DNA from: Metellina segmentata
Taxonomy: Eukaryota > Arthropoda > Arachnida > Araneae > Tetragnathidae
Length of the DNA stretch: 64,000 nucleotides
Direction: 5' to 3'
NCBI GenBank assembly: GCA_947359465.1
Contig: OX375878.1
Location: forward strand, 75,188,416 to 75,252,415
The notes below the pieces were generated by a model. It ran no database searches, had not been told where the DNA came from, and saw only the letters and a program-made list of their open reading frames with translations. Numbering within the stretch: the stretch's first letter is position 1; each line of letters opens with the position of its first letter. The position numbers and the translations under genes were made by a program. Shown here in pieces: positions 34,651 to 45,233 of the stretch.

Positions 34651-36170
34651 GTACTCGCGAGATATATATTGCTCACTGACAAATGTTTTCATATGTGTGT
34701 TTGCTTAATATAATAACATGCGTTTTGACTAAAATGGAAAATGTGGGAAATTTTGCATAGTAAATTCACAGGAGTAGATTTTCTACAAAATACACATTTC
34801 TTCCTTTTTTATACATTTGAAAAATTTAGACATATGCCCTGCACCTAATAATTTTAACAGAATACAGAAGATTTGGGTAGACAGATGGCGAATGGTGTTA
34901 AGTCAAGTGCCTGGAAGTTGTTTCATTCAATATAAATGTAAAACAGGTGATACAGCTTAACTGAGATATTATTTGGAACGGTTCATATTTATTTTTTTCT
35001 CCAATCAAAAAAAAAAAATCCGAAGTTGTAGAATTTCTAAATTTGGTTTTCCACATTTAAACAATTCCCTCCAAGAAACATTTAGCATCCTGTACTGTTT
35101 TCAACTGCAAGTAAATCTGGATCAACGCTGTTTAAAATAATCATATAGGACAATATAGAATTATTTTTTAAATTCTTCTCTCTAAATTAATTAAGTACGA
35201 AAGACCTTGATAATGGAAAAAAAATATCAAGCGGAGCAAGACATCTCCAGAACTCCAAAATGACAGACCAGACGAGATTATTAACAGTTGTCTTCATATC
35301 ATACGGAACTGCAACTCATTAGTTTGGAATATTTTCGCTTATCAAAACCCTTCTTTTTTTCAATTTTTTTCCCTGTCGTCCCTGCTGACACAGAGACGAA
35401 ATTTATACCCCGGAGATGGCAGCATCTTCAGAGGCTCATCTTCAAATCTCTTGGGTTTTAATAGGAAGTGGAAGAAGGAAGTGACAGGACATAAGTGTAG
35501 GAGGGATGTAAAATAGTAAGATGGCGTCGGACAGTTGTATCTCTCTTGTTTATGTTATCTCCTCCGGAAACTCATAAAGAAGATCTCAACGCAGAAATCT
35601 TAGGCCCTCTCCCATGTTTACAGAATGAATATTCTGGCTTCTTTCCGGGCGTTCATTGTCAAAGGGCAGAAGACGGTGAGGACTTGAAATGGAATTCTTG
35701 TATTCTAAGTGGTCTTTCCTTCGAGGGCTACTTGAGAATTATTTTGGGGTGAAGTGATTCTGTTGGGAAAAAAAGCTCAGTTGACTTATCTGAGCTGTGT
35801 GTGGTTGGGGAAATAAAAATAAACTTTACAAGTGCCTCTTCAAATGCTTACATTTGAATGTTTGGGTATTACATGTGTATAAGCAATAGTGCTCGTTGTT
35901 GGGCTTTGGGGAAACGAATAGTCATTGTTGGAACTCCAACATGTTTTGTGTGGATTCAAGACCAAATTTGGTAGAATCAACTCCGTTTTGGGAGAACAGA
36001 AATTTTGGCTCTAAGCATTAAGTACGTCTGATATTCAATTGTTGCATGGAATCAACACGAACACAAGGAAATCAAGTTAACCATGCATTTCCTGATTGAT
36101 ATTGATTGGTTGGGTTTCATGGTACAAAGACCATAATCGCATCAAACGCAAGACAAAAGTCATCAAATAT
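34651..36170. other. Unassigned stretch
   Basis: I see no supported gene. The 35380-35760 block is somewhat GC-richer with a 68-codon plus frame (35546-35752) lacking any recognisable domain. Confidence 0.45.
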
Positions 36171-36500
36171 AATGAACATACACACAAGGAATGTTTTACT
36201 GAGAGTAATTGGTAATTTTTAATTAACGTCGTACTAGAGCAACACAACGGGCTATTGACGACTGTCCGGGATCAATCTCTTAAGGGAAATATCCGAGTTC
36301 AACACCACGTAATTTTGAACCACGGTCAGATGACGAAGCAACACCTGAGCTGGCACCCCACTCTCCAAACGTCCACACCAACCCAATGTGAGGACTTTCG
36401 GTCACGACAGATTTAAGTTGCACCAGCAGCCTGTACACCATACGCTTACAAACATCCATGCCCGGAATTAGATTCGAACCAGGAACTTACCGATCTAGAG
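36171..36500 (-). repeat. SINE-like repeat family B, longest copy, minus strand
   Basis: On the minus strand the head carries CCTGGTTCGAATCTAAT (about 36467-36483), a good B-box match. It is followed by a body shared with 24535-24790 and 3528-3712, and the tail reads AGTAAAACATTCC then TGTGTGTATGTTCATT. The tail resembles that of the possible SINE at 1930-2420. I see no intact A box, so the 5' part is degraded or truncated. It is probably a tRNA-derived SINE; a fragment of another repeat remains possible. Confidence 0.55.
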
Positions 36501-37480
36501 GCTAACAGTTTTACTGAGGGAAAAGAGAAATACATCCAGTTTGTGTTTACAGGAATCGAAACTACGCGTTCTATAAATCTTGGTGATTGGCACTGGAAGA
36601 GAAATTATCAAGAATATACATTCTTGGTTGAATAATTGAATAGATTTTTTTACAGTTCAAGCGTTAGATATGACCAAGTTCACCCAACCATAAGTGATAA
36701 AATTATTGTTTTGGTTATACCTAATATGCTGCAAATATATATTTAAAATAATAACCGTAGCAAAATTATTTTCTTATCATTTGAATTAAAAGTGGATGAA
36801 TGTTTTAAAATGATACAGTTATATGGATCAGGCTTCAAAGGGAAACTGTTATTAGATGTACATTACCAAAACAGCCTATTATGAAATTGATTCGTACATA
36901 TGAATCATCTAAAGAGAGTAATAAAGTTAAAGTTATCATCAATATGCCCTTCATGAAGTCCTGTAGTATTTATCTGATCACGATTTGTACTTTCGCTGTG
37001 TTTTGTGAGGAGTATGGGAGTATATGTTACTCGCATTACATCCTGATCATAATGGGATGGTCAACTTAGACATCATAGGAAATACTCTTAAAAATGAAGA
37101 AAATATTTTAAACGAAGAAAATCTCACTCAAATTAAGTTAAGATTAATTTTTGATGTTTTATGTATGTATTAAAAATGTGTGGAGGATATACAGATAGCT
37201 AATGGGCTAAGAGTGGATCATGTGCAAGAGAGGACGTAACGCTATTTAATTTTTATTTACGTGTGAGACATGTGGACGGATAGAGTAATAGACATCTGTG
37301 GGGGAAAATGGCTCATAAAACTACGATGTGCATATAATTTGCTGCAAATAATTATGCATCCTGCTCTTTTTTTTGGTTTTGAATCCTTAAAGTAGTGTTG
37401 ATTTACATTGATGTGTCTCCCTATATACTCCTCATCCCCATAAATTACACACTTAACTCTCTTGTTGGTTGTATCGTTGA
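36501..37480. other. Unassigned AT-rich stretch
   Basis: I see no gene or RNA. Frames at 36881-37069 plus and 37257-37490 minus are short and unrecognised. Confidence 0.5.
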
Positions 37481-37674
37481 AACATCTCATCTCATTTACA
37501 AAACTGACCAGATATTGATGGACGAGATATCTCGTTAGTAGAAAAAACTATCCAGAAATATATATCGCCATCATAAAAAAATTGACAGTATTTTGATAAC
37601 CAGGTTTATAGCCATTAGCAAAGATCCTAATGGATAAGATATCTTGGCGTTACCGCGTGAAAATGTAATATTCT
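37481..37674 (+). mobile_element. Palindrome MITE family, copy E, merging into a satellite
   Basis: It contains AAAACTGACCAGATATTGATG followed by GGACGAGATATCTCGTT, then a degenerate unit. The next unit, CATTAGCAAAGATCCTAATGG with AAGATATCTTGG, is also the start of the first 162-bp satellite monomer. The left terminus is not clear, and the usual CTTGGAGG right end is replaced by GCGTTACCGCGTG. Confidence 0.6.
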
Positions 37675-38741
37675 AAACCTTTTATCTGTTCTATATTTAA
37701 TCGCGTTTTACCTCATGTTCCCATTGCAGAACCTTTCTTATTTTCCCTTCTACAAGATAAAACAGAACTCTAGTCATTAGCAAAGATGCTAATGGATAAG
37801 ATATCTTGGCGTTACCGCGTGAAAATGTAATATTCTAAACCTTTTTTCTGTTCTCTATTTAATCGCGTTTTACCTCATGTTCCCATTGCAGAACCTTTCT
37901 TATTTTCCCTTCTACAAGATAAAACAGAACTCTAGTCATTAGCAAAGATCCTACTGGACAAGATATCTTGGCGTTACCGCGTGAAAATGTAATATTCTAA
38001 ACCTTTTTTCTGTTGTATATTTAATCGCGTTTTACCTCATGTTCCCATTGCAAAACCTTTCTTATTTTCCCTTCTACAAGATAAAATAGAACTCTAGTCA
38101 TTAGCAAAGATCCTAATGGATAAGATATCTTGGCGTTACCACGTGAAAATGTAACATTCTAAACCTTTTTTTTTGTACTATATTTAATCGCGTTTTACCT
38201 CATGTTCCCATTGCAGAACCTTTCTTATTTTCCCTTCTACAAGATAAAACAGAACTCTAGTCATCAGCAAAGATCCTAATGGATAAGATATCTTTACGTT
38301 ACCGCGTGAAAATGTAATATTCTAAACCTTTTTTCTGTTCTATATTCAATCGCATTTTACCTCATGTTCCCATTGCAGAACCTTTCTTATTTTCCCTTCT
38401 ACAAGATAAAACAGAACTCTAGTCATCAGCAAAGATCCTAATGGATAAGATATCTTTACGTTAACGCGTGAAAATGTAATATTCTAAACCTTTTTTCTGT
38501 TCTATATTCAATCGCATTTTACCTCATGTTCCCATTGCAGAACCTTTCTTATTTTCCCTTCTACAAGATAAAACAGAACTCTAGTCATTAGCAAAGATCC
38601 TAATGGATAAGATATATTTAGGCGTTACCGCGTGAAAATGTAATATTCTAAACCTTTTTCTGTTCTATATTTAATTGCGTTTTACCTCATGTTCCCATTG
38701 CAGAACCTTTCTTATTTTCCCTTCTACAAGATGAAACAAAA
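37613..38741 (+). repeat. 162-bp satellite, seven tandem units
   Basis: Units start at CATTAGCAAAGATCC or variants at 37613, 37775, 37937, 38099, 38262, 38424 and 38586, a spacing of 162-163 bp. Each contains GGATAAGATATCTTGGCG, a CGCGTGAAAATGTAATATTC part, TTACCTCATGTTCCCATTGC and CCCTTCTACAAGATAAAAC. Units 5 and 6 share CATCAGCAAAG, ATCTTTACGTTA and TTCAATCGCATTTTACC against the other five, so they duplicated together. The unit start derives from the palindrome MITE just upstream. There is no coding frame. Confidence 0.95.
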
Positions 38742-41436
38742 CATTCTTAAATACCTATCGAAGAAGCTAAGGGAGGACTTTCTGTGTAGGTGTTATTTCT
38801 ATGACCAGTTCATCCCAATACCTTGTACGTTTCCACTTCGTAATTTATAAATAAATCGAATTTACAAAAAGGAGGACATCTAAGAGAAGGGAAACTCCAA
38901 AAACCCGAAAATCATTTAGATATTGTAGAACAACTGAAGTGAAGGAAGTAAATGAACGTTAAAAAAGAAATAAAGATACTCGAAGTTAAAGAAAAAAAAA
39001 CCCGTTAAGATCCCTCCTTTCGTTGCTCGGTGTTTTCAGCTCTTTTAACATCCTTTTTAAACGAGAGTCCATTAAGGCAAGGTTTACAGTTGCGGAATTT
39101 TATCGCTTCGACAGATGTAGTGCAAAAAGAACTCATTTTGTTTGTTGATGTGTTTTCTCCGAAATGCGAAAATGTAGCTCGTTTACCGAAAACGGAGCAA
39201 AAAGGGTTGATTAAGCAATATATAAAAGAAATACTCTTTTCTGTGAAATGTGTTTCGCTTGTAAGTATCTTTCACGGAGGGCTCCGTCTGCTCGTAAATT
39301 GAGACATTTTCGCTTTAAGCGTTCATTTCCAACCGCCCCCTGCTTTGACGATAACGCCGGGGAAGACTTAGAGCTTGCTCAATTTATCTGCTGCAACTGT
39401 TTTTTTATTTATCACAAAACGCAGCAATCGCAGTTGTGTTTTCCATTTATTCAGAGTGAAAGGGGACGGGAGCGTGGGATATAAGGGGAGCAGTTCAAGT
39501 AAGAAAATATTTGAGGTGGAAATATATGTACGGAACGGATTGCGAGAAATTCGCCGTGTGTATTCATATGCGTTTAAAACAGATAAAACGGTAATGGATA
39601 AACAATGTTCGGGAGCCCGTTTCGCTTTGCTTCATTTAATGAATAAATACGAGTTTTATGGTTCCAACTACGAAGATTATTTTGCCGGCAATGTGAGGCG
39701 GCGCCAATTCTCCGGTGAAATTATATTCAATGGACATTTGTTACTCTTCGACTGATAAATAAATGATCCAAAAATATATTCTCGTTGAAATTGCTTTTTA
39801 TTTTATTGAGTTGTAGATTAAGGTAAATCATAGTGTTTATGTAAAACAAGAACGAATTCTAAATATAGCTATTTTGGTAATTTTGACTTATTTAAATTAT
39901 TTAGTTCATTCAAACTCAAAGTCAGTAAATATACCTAGCCTTACAGCTCATTTCTAGTAATTTTCCTAGGTAAATAGGGTACGTCAACGACAAAAATGTT
40001 ATTCCTCTTCAATTGGAATTTTTTTTAACTTTTTTTATTTTGAAAGTCTCCTGCTTTACTTTTTAGTTTTCATTTTACATTTTAGTTTTTCTTGATTTCC
40101 TTCAAAAATTTGTATAATATAATCTGTTGTTACACCTAAGTGCAAATGAGAAATTCGTAGTGTTACCTTGTTTTGAAATTTTGGTTTAAAATATTGCTTA
40201 ACGAACGACTTTTTTCAAAAATTTTATGTGTTTCAGTACAAAATTTTTTAAACTTTACACTTGAGCGATAGATTTATCAAATACAGATAATTTGATTTAT
40301 GTGTACAGAAACTATTACGTGAATTAAAATAATGACAAATCGTGGAAAACTATGATGCCTCATGGGAGAAATAAATGTTTTCTAAATTTTAGCCTCATAA
40401 CTTCTCAATCAACCAAATTTCATTTGTTAGTATTTTAGTAGAAAACAAATTGCCAAAGACAAACCTATAGCAATCGGATCACAACCTTAAAATTTTGTTA
40501 CGAAAATCTCTGTCCCCTTAAAAACAGCGTAGATATTCATCATTGAGTTTATAGTACAAACTGTGCTCCGCCAGAGTAAGCAATCAGTCTACAATAATTC
40601 GAAGTTCAGACTTAAGTAAATGAAGATAAACTTTTAAATTATGAAAACACATAAAACAAAAATATCAATCCGTAAAACAAAATGATCATTACATCAATTA
40701 ATCAAAACGCATTTTAATTGAAATCCTATATATTTTTATTTTAGTTATTAGGGCAATTCACGATGTTTACATGCTTCCATACTATGGTTTGCACAACTAA
40801 AAAAATTAACATCATCAGTAGACCCCTTATACTTCGTATTTACATTAAATTGCTTTGAGGAAGTGGACCAGTTTATATGTATTACATTCTCCTTCAAGGA
40901 GGAAACTGCAACCCTAGGGTAGACGGAAGGATGGAGAATGATGTATTTGATCGTTTGGTGTGGTGAAGGGAACCCGATAACCCCTAGGATCATTCTCCCC
41001 TCCCCCTTGGGATGGAGGGCCTGTCATTGCGAGACAGAGATAAGGAGGTCTATATTGGCCACATTGCCTCTTTTTCTACTCCACCTCTTCGACCCCATCC
41101 AACCTCGCTCCCCTGCCATTGGGGACGAGATAGGACGCTCTGCCACATGGACACTTGCGTGTTGGACATTCGCGAGCTGTTTAAAATACGATTTTTATAT
41201 GGAGAGGTAGAAGCTTTATTCATTCCTAAGTTCGGGCTGATGGCATTGATTTAAAATACGCAATTAACTGGGATTGCCTTGTGATAAGAATTACAGTTCA
41301 GAACTAATAGCCATAGACACTAAGCTACATTGTTTCTTTGGATTCTCTTCTGATACATGGATCGTTTCAGATGGTTCCAGCACTGTCCACTGTCTTAGTC
41401 GTTAGAGGAAAATTAGACTACACTGGAGTCGATATC
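38742..41436. other. Unassigned; GC-richer blocks at 39.0-39.8 and 40.9-41.25 kb
   Basis: No gene is assigned. At 39030-39755 three overlapping plus frames occur, the last (39375-39755, 126 codons) ending shortly before AT-rich DNA. Its translation, with segments such as EVEIYVRNGLREIRRVYSYA, looks protein-like but matches no family I know. The 40920-41254 block holds two overlapping plus frames and a minus frame, none recognised. These are weak candidate exons or conserved non-coding blocks. The stretch 39760-40900 is AT-rich and empty. Confidence 0.35.
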
Positions 41437-41651
41437 TTGAAACTCTTGGTGGTAGTCTCGAATAGACATCATGTCATTAGCAAAACTGATCAGACATTGA
41501 TGAACGAGATTTTTCGTCTATAGAAAAACTAACCAGATCTAACCAGTCCTAATAAAAAAACCGGCAATATCTTGATGAAGTTCTCATCATTAGCAAGATT
41601 GGTCAGATCTCGAAAGACGAGACATCATGTCGAAACCATTTGGCTGTTTGA
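41437..41651 (+). mobile_element. Palindrome MITE family, copy F
   Basis: The left edge reads TTGAAACTCTTGGTGGTAGT and the right edge CGAAACCATTTGGCTGTTTGA, so TTGA stands in place of TTAA on both sides. Between them are the family phrases CATTAGCAAAACTGATCAGA, GATGAACGAGATTTTTCGTC and GACGAGACATCATGTCG. The palindromes are strongly decayed, making this an old copy. Confidence 0.65.
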
Positions 41652-41740
41652 ACCTTGAAAACAAGTAGGTACCAAATTGTATTGTATTATTTATGACCAA
41701 TGTAGACTTGGGAGCTTTCAAATCAAGTTTAGCAAATATA

Positions 41741-42390
41741 TCTATATATAAAATTCTCTTACGTGGCACGCAAAAAAGACGTTATTTGTTATCGCGTTTT
41801 GGCAATATTGTACGATTGTTTGTTTATCACGAAGCCTCGCACTTCAATTGAATTTATAGCGTTTTCAAATGAAATTTTATTGAAAAAAAATTAATTTTAG
41901 TTCAGCTGTTGCAGTTAATAATAGAAATCAAAGAAAGCGGAGGATCTTTTCAAGGCCATTAAAAAAAAGGTCCTTTTCAAGGCCAACAATTATAGTTCAA
42001 CAAGACGCTTGCACTACAACTTTCGACAACAAACTCAATGAAAAAGCGTGGGTGGCTCGAGTGCAGGGGTAAATGTACACACAAACAACATGCTGGGTTC
42101 AATGCATTCAATTTCCAAATAAGCGATCACATTTCGAGTCAAAATTTGCTCAAAGTTTTCATTTGAATTCTGATTCCATAGGTACTGTATATATCTTTTC
42201 TGAAAAACAGCAAAAAAATTTAGCTTTGAAAAATATTTTTGTGGAATATCATATTTTGTAAACAATTTCTTCTGCTAGGACACATGTCTTCATTGATGCG
42301 AGCGAAGCGAGCATAAGGAACCAATGAGGATTGCGAAGCAATCCTCCTGGGGTTGGCGAGCGTTATCGAGCAGGGGGGCGGGCCCCCTAG
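41741..42390 (+). mobile_element. Non-autonomous Helitron, 650 bp, plus strand
   Basis: It starts TCTATATATAAAATTCTC after an A and ends CAGGGGGGCGGGCCCCCTAG before a T, with a GC hairpin at the 3' end. It aligns throughout with the minus strand of 19777-20425, including TTACGTGGCACGCAAAAAAG and AGGATTGCGAAGCAATCCT. The overlapping frames at 42035-42265 minus and 42073-42261 plus lie wholly inside and are not genes. Confidence 0.9.
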
Positions 42391-42579
42391 TTTGTAACTA
42401 ATTGAACAGACATGAAAAACAGATTTTGAACAATGAAAACAAAACACCAACAATGTGCTAAATGAAATAAAAACACGAATTACTGGATGTTCGTTCACAA
42501 TTAAAATTTGCACTAACTTTACCTCATAGATGGAGTATAGATATGTAGAATCTTGTGGTATCACGACACTCTTACGTTA

Positions 42580-43645
42580 CGCACAAAAATATGGAAGAAC
42601 GCAAGGGACAAGAAAATAACAGAATTCAAGTAACGAAAAAACAAACACTTACAATGACCTCAATGAAGTAAAATCTCACAAAAAAGACCAAAAATATGGA
42701 AGTACACGAAGAAAGAGAAAAGAAAAGGATTCTGAACAACGGAAAAAGAAGCTACAACAATGAGCCCAATGATATAAAATTAGATTGACGTTTGCAAAAA
42801 ATGTAGCCTCGTTGCTTGGAAATAAACACGAAACTCTCACAAAACGCCCAAAACTATGGAGGTACTCGAAGACAAAAAAACGAACGGACTCTGAACAGCA
42901 GAAAAAGAAGCTACAACACCGAGCCCAATGAAATAAAATTAGAGAGGGTTCACAACTGATGTTAACAAAAAATGTAGCTTCGTTGCTTGGGAATGAACAC
43001 GAAACTATCACAAAACGCCCAAAACTTTGTAGGTACGCGAAGACGATAAAAAGAACGGACTCGGAACAACAGAAAAAGAAGCTACAACACCGAGCCCAAT
43101 GAAATAAAATTAGAGAGGGTACACAATTGAAGTTTACAAAAAATGTTGCCTCGTTGCTTGGGAATGAACACGAAACTCTCACAAAAGGCCCCAAACTATG
43201 GAGGTACGCAAAGACAAGAGAACGGACTGATATACGGAAAAAGAAGCTACAAAATAGAGCCCTATGAAATAAAATTAGATTGACGTTTGCAAAAATGTAG
43301 CCTCGTTGCTTGGGAATAAACACGAAACCCTCACAAAACGCCCAAAACTATGGAGGTACGCGAAGACGAGAAAAGAACGGACTGATACATGGAAAAAGAA
43401 GCTACAACACCTAGCCCATAAAATAAAATTATAGAGGGTCCACAATTGACGTTTGCATAAACTGTAGCCTCGTTGCTTGGGAATGAACACGAATCCCTCA
43501 ACAAAGGCCCAAAACTATGGAGGTACGCGAAGACGAAAAAAAATAACGGACTCTGAACAACAGAAAAAGAAGCTACAACAACGAGCCCAATGAAATAAAA
43601 TTAGAGAGGGTCCACAATTGACGTTTGCAAAAATGTAGCAATAGA
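42580..43645. repeat. Six-unit tandem array, 155-171 bp units
   Basis: The anchor GCTACAACA or close variants occurs at 42751, 42910, 43081, 43246, 43401 and 43572, giving spacings of 159, 171, 165, 155 and 171 bp. Units share AAAAAGAAGCTACAACA, AATGAAATAAAATTAGA, TGTAGCCTCGTTGCTTGG and CCAAAACTATGGAGGTACGC. A more diverged unit precedes at about 42580-42690. On the minus strand a 215-codon frame (43323-42676) stays open because its internal spacings are multiples of three. It gives a Phe/Cys-rich repeat peptide with FPSNEATFF in each period. I favour a non-coding array. Confidence 0.9.
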
Positions 43646-45104
43646 AGCCTCCTCATCGCAGGGGAATGTGTCACGAGACAAAAGCTGTCTTCTGTCGCCT
43701 CTAATCAGCAACTTTAACCACATAATTTGAATAATTGAAGTTTTTCCACTCGCTCCACACTCCTTCCCACTTAATGTCTTCCCCCCTCGTATCAGTCCTT
43801 GCCCCTCATTCGCACTCTGAGCGCGCATAATTATGTATGTAATTTTTTCATTCCCTTACCCTCCCCTCTAATGCACTTAATTCGCGCGCCTGTAATTGAG
43901 AGGCTTTCCGACGCTTGAATACTAAAATGTAATTACGCTACCATAAAGCTAGCCACTTCTCTGAAAAATTAAGCGGGAATGTAGAAGCAAAAAATGCGCA
44001 AAAAAGCCCTAAAGATATTTTTCATAAAGATGAAAAAGATTGACTCCTTTTTTTACTTAATCTTTAATTTTTCCACACTCTCAGCGTTGGGTTTTCGTTT
44101 TTTGTTTATTATTTCTTCCACCCCGGAGAGCTCATTAGAGCGTTGACAAGTAACAATAATTTTGCTGGAAATTAGAATTAAATAGTAATTACTGACTCCC
44201 TGGGAAGAGTAATTTTTGTTCCTGAGTTGTCGCAGGGGTCCTTGATTTAAAGCGGTTATTTCATTTTTTTCATCAAGAATGCAAATCATTCCTCTCTCTC
44301 AGTTTTTGCATTTTGCAGGGAATATAATGTTTAAAATTACTCCTTGTGAAAGTATTAAAGCGAAGGGAGAATAAAATTATCATTATATCGTTTCGAATTA
44401 AGAGTTCAAAAAATAAATGCCTTTTTTTCACTCATCCATTTTTTAAATTTTTTACAAGATTTTTTTATTTTCATATCCTCAAATTGCAGTTACTGTTGAA
44501 ACATTTCCAAGTTGAATGTTTGTAGAAACAAAATTAGCATTTTTTACAGTGTAAAGATAAATTTGACGCATAATTTTGCTGTACAGTTTTATATATTTTT
44601 ACGTTTAACATGGGTAACTTGGGAATAGCTCCTTTCTGAGGAAAACTTTTATTCTAGGTTTTCTCTGAGGAAAATGTGGAAATTTAGTACTCTCTCTCTG
44701 TCTCTCATAATGTCAATAGTATAATCATAGTACAGTGTTATTTTATATATAAGTAGTTTGGATAAAGACAAGTTGAAAATATAGTGCTAATATATTTAAT
44801 TAAGTAAAAAATATTTACTTATGACACAAATTGTATAAAAAAAAAAAAGAGCGGTGTTTCTTTTCCAAGAGTCAAAAAAATAATTTAAATCCAAACGGAT
44901 TTTTAAATTTCATATTATTAGGTGTAGTTAAGTACTTTTACTTTAATACTAATAGCGTGAACTTTAATGTCCAATTTCATATTATTTTAGGTATACAATA
45001 AACATGCTCATTTCCTTATCGCAGCATATTAAAATGTTCTTCTTATAAACTTCTTTGAACTAATAATAACTGTTAAAGAATTTCATGTATGAACACATCT
45101 CCAA
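43646..45104. other. Unassigned; GC-richer block 43.65-44.3 kb
   Basis: The 43650-44300 block is GC-richer, apparently single copy, and contains TAATTA/TAATTG-like stretches. Minus frames at 43601-43828 and 44053-44289 have no recognisable domain. From 44300 to 45104 the DNA is AT-rich and empty. Confidence 0.45.
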
Positions 45105-45219
45105 TTTCTGCTCAATGAAAAAGCATGCTCAGAAGGGTTGCTAGTATAATTGCAGCACGCGGGGGACCATTCCTCTTTTAAAGCATGTATTATTTTCTTT
45201 ATACCATCACATCTTGCTA
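45105..45219 (+). pseudogene. Tc1-like transposase C-terminal remnant
   Basis: The plus strand encodes KSMLRRVASIIAARGGPFLF followed by a TAA stop, matching the C-terminal KSMPTRVSSVIAARGVP of the Tc1-like fragment at 15.7 kb. The following untranslated part with CATCACATCTTGCT also matches. The usual terminus after that block is missing: the 261-bp-array element starts 14 bp further on. Only the last ~20 codons remain. Confidence 0.8.
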
Positions 45220-45233
45220 TGCTAATAGTATTA

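Noticed and set aside
40920..41254. Overlapping plus frames of 80-90 codons
   Set aside because: Two phases and the opposite strand are open at once, and there is no domain or homologous copy; composition alone is not enough.
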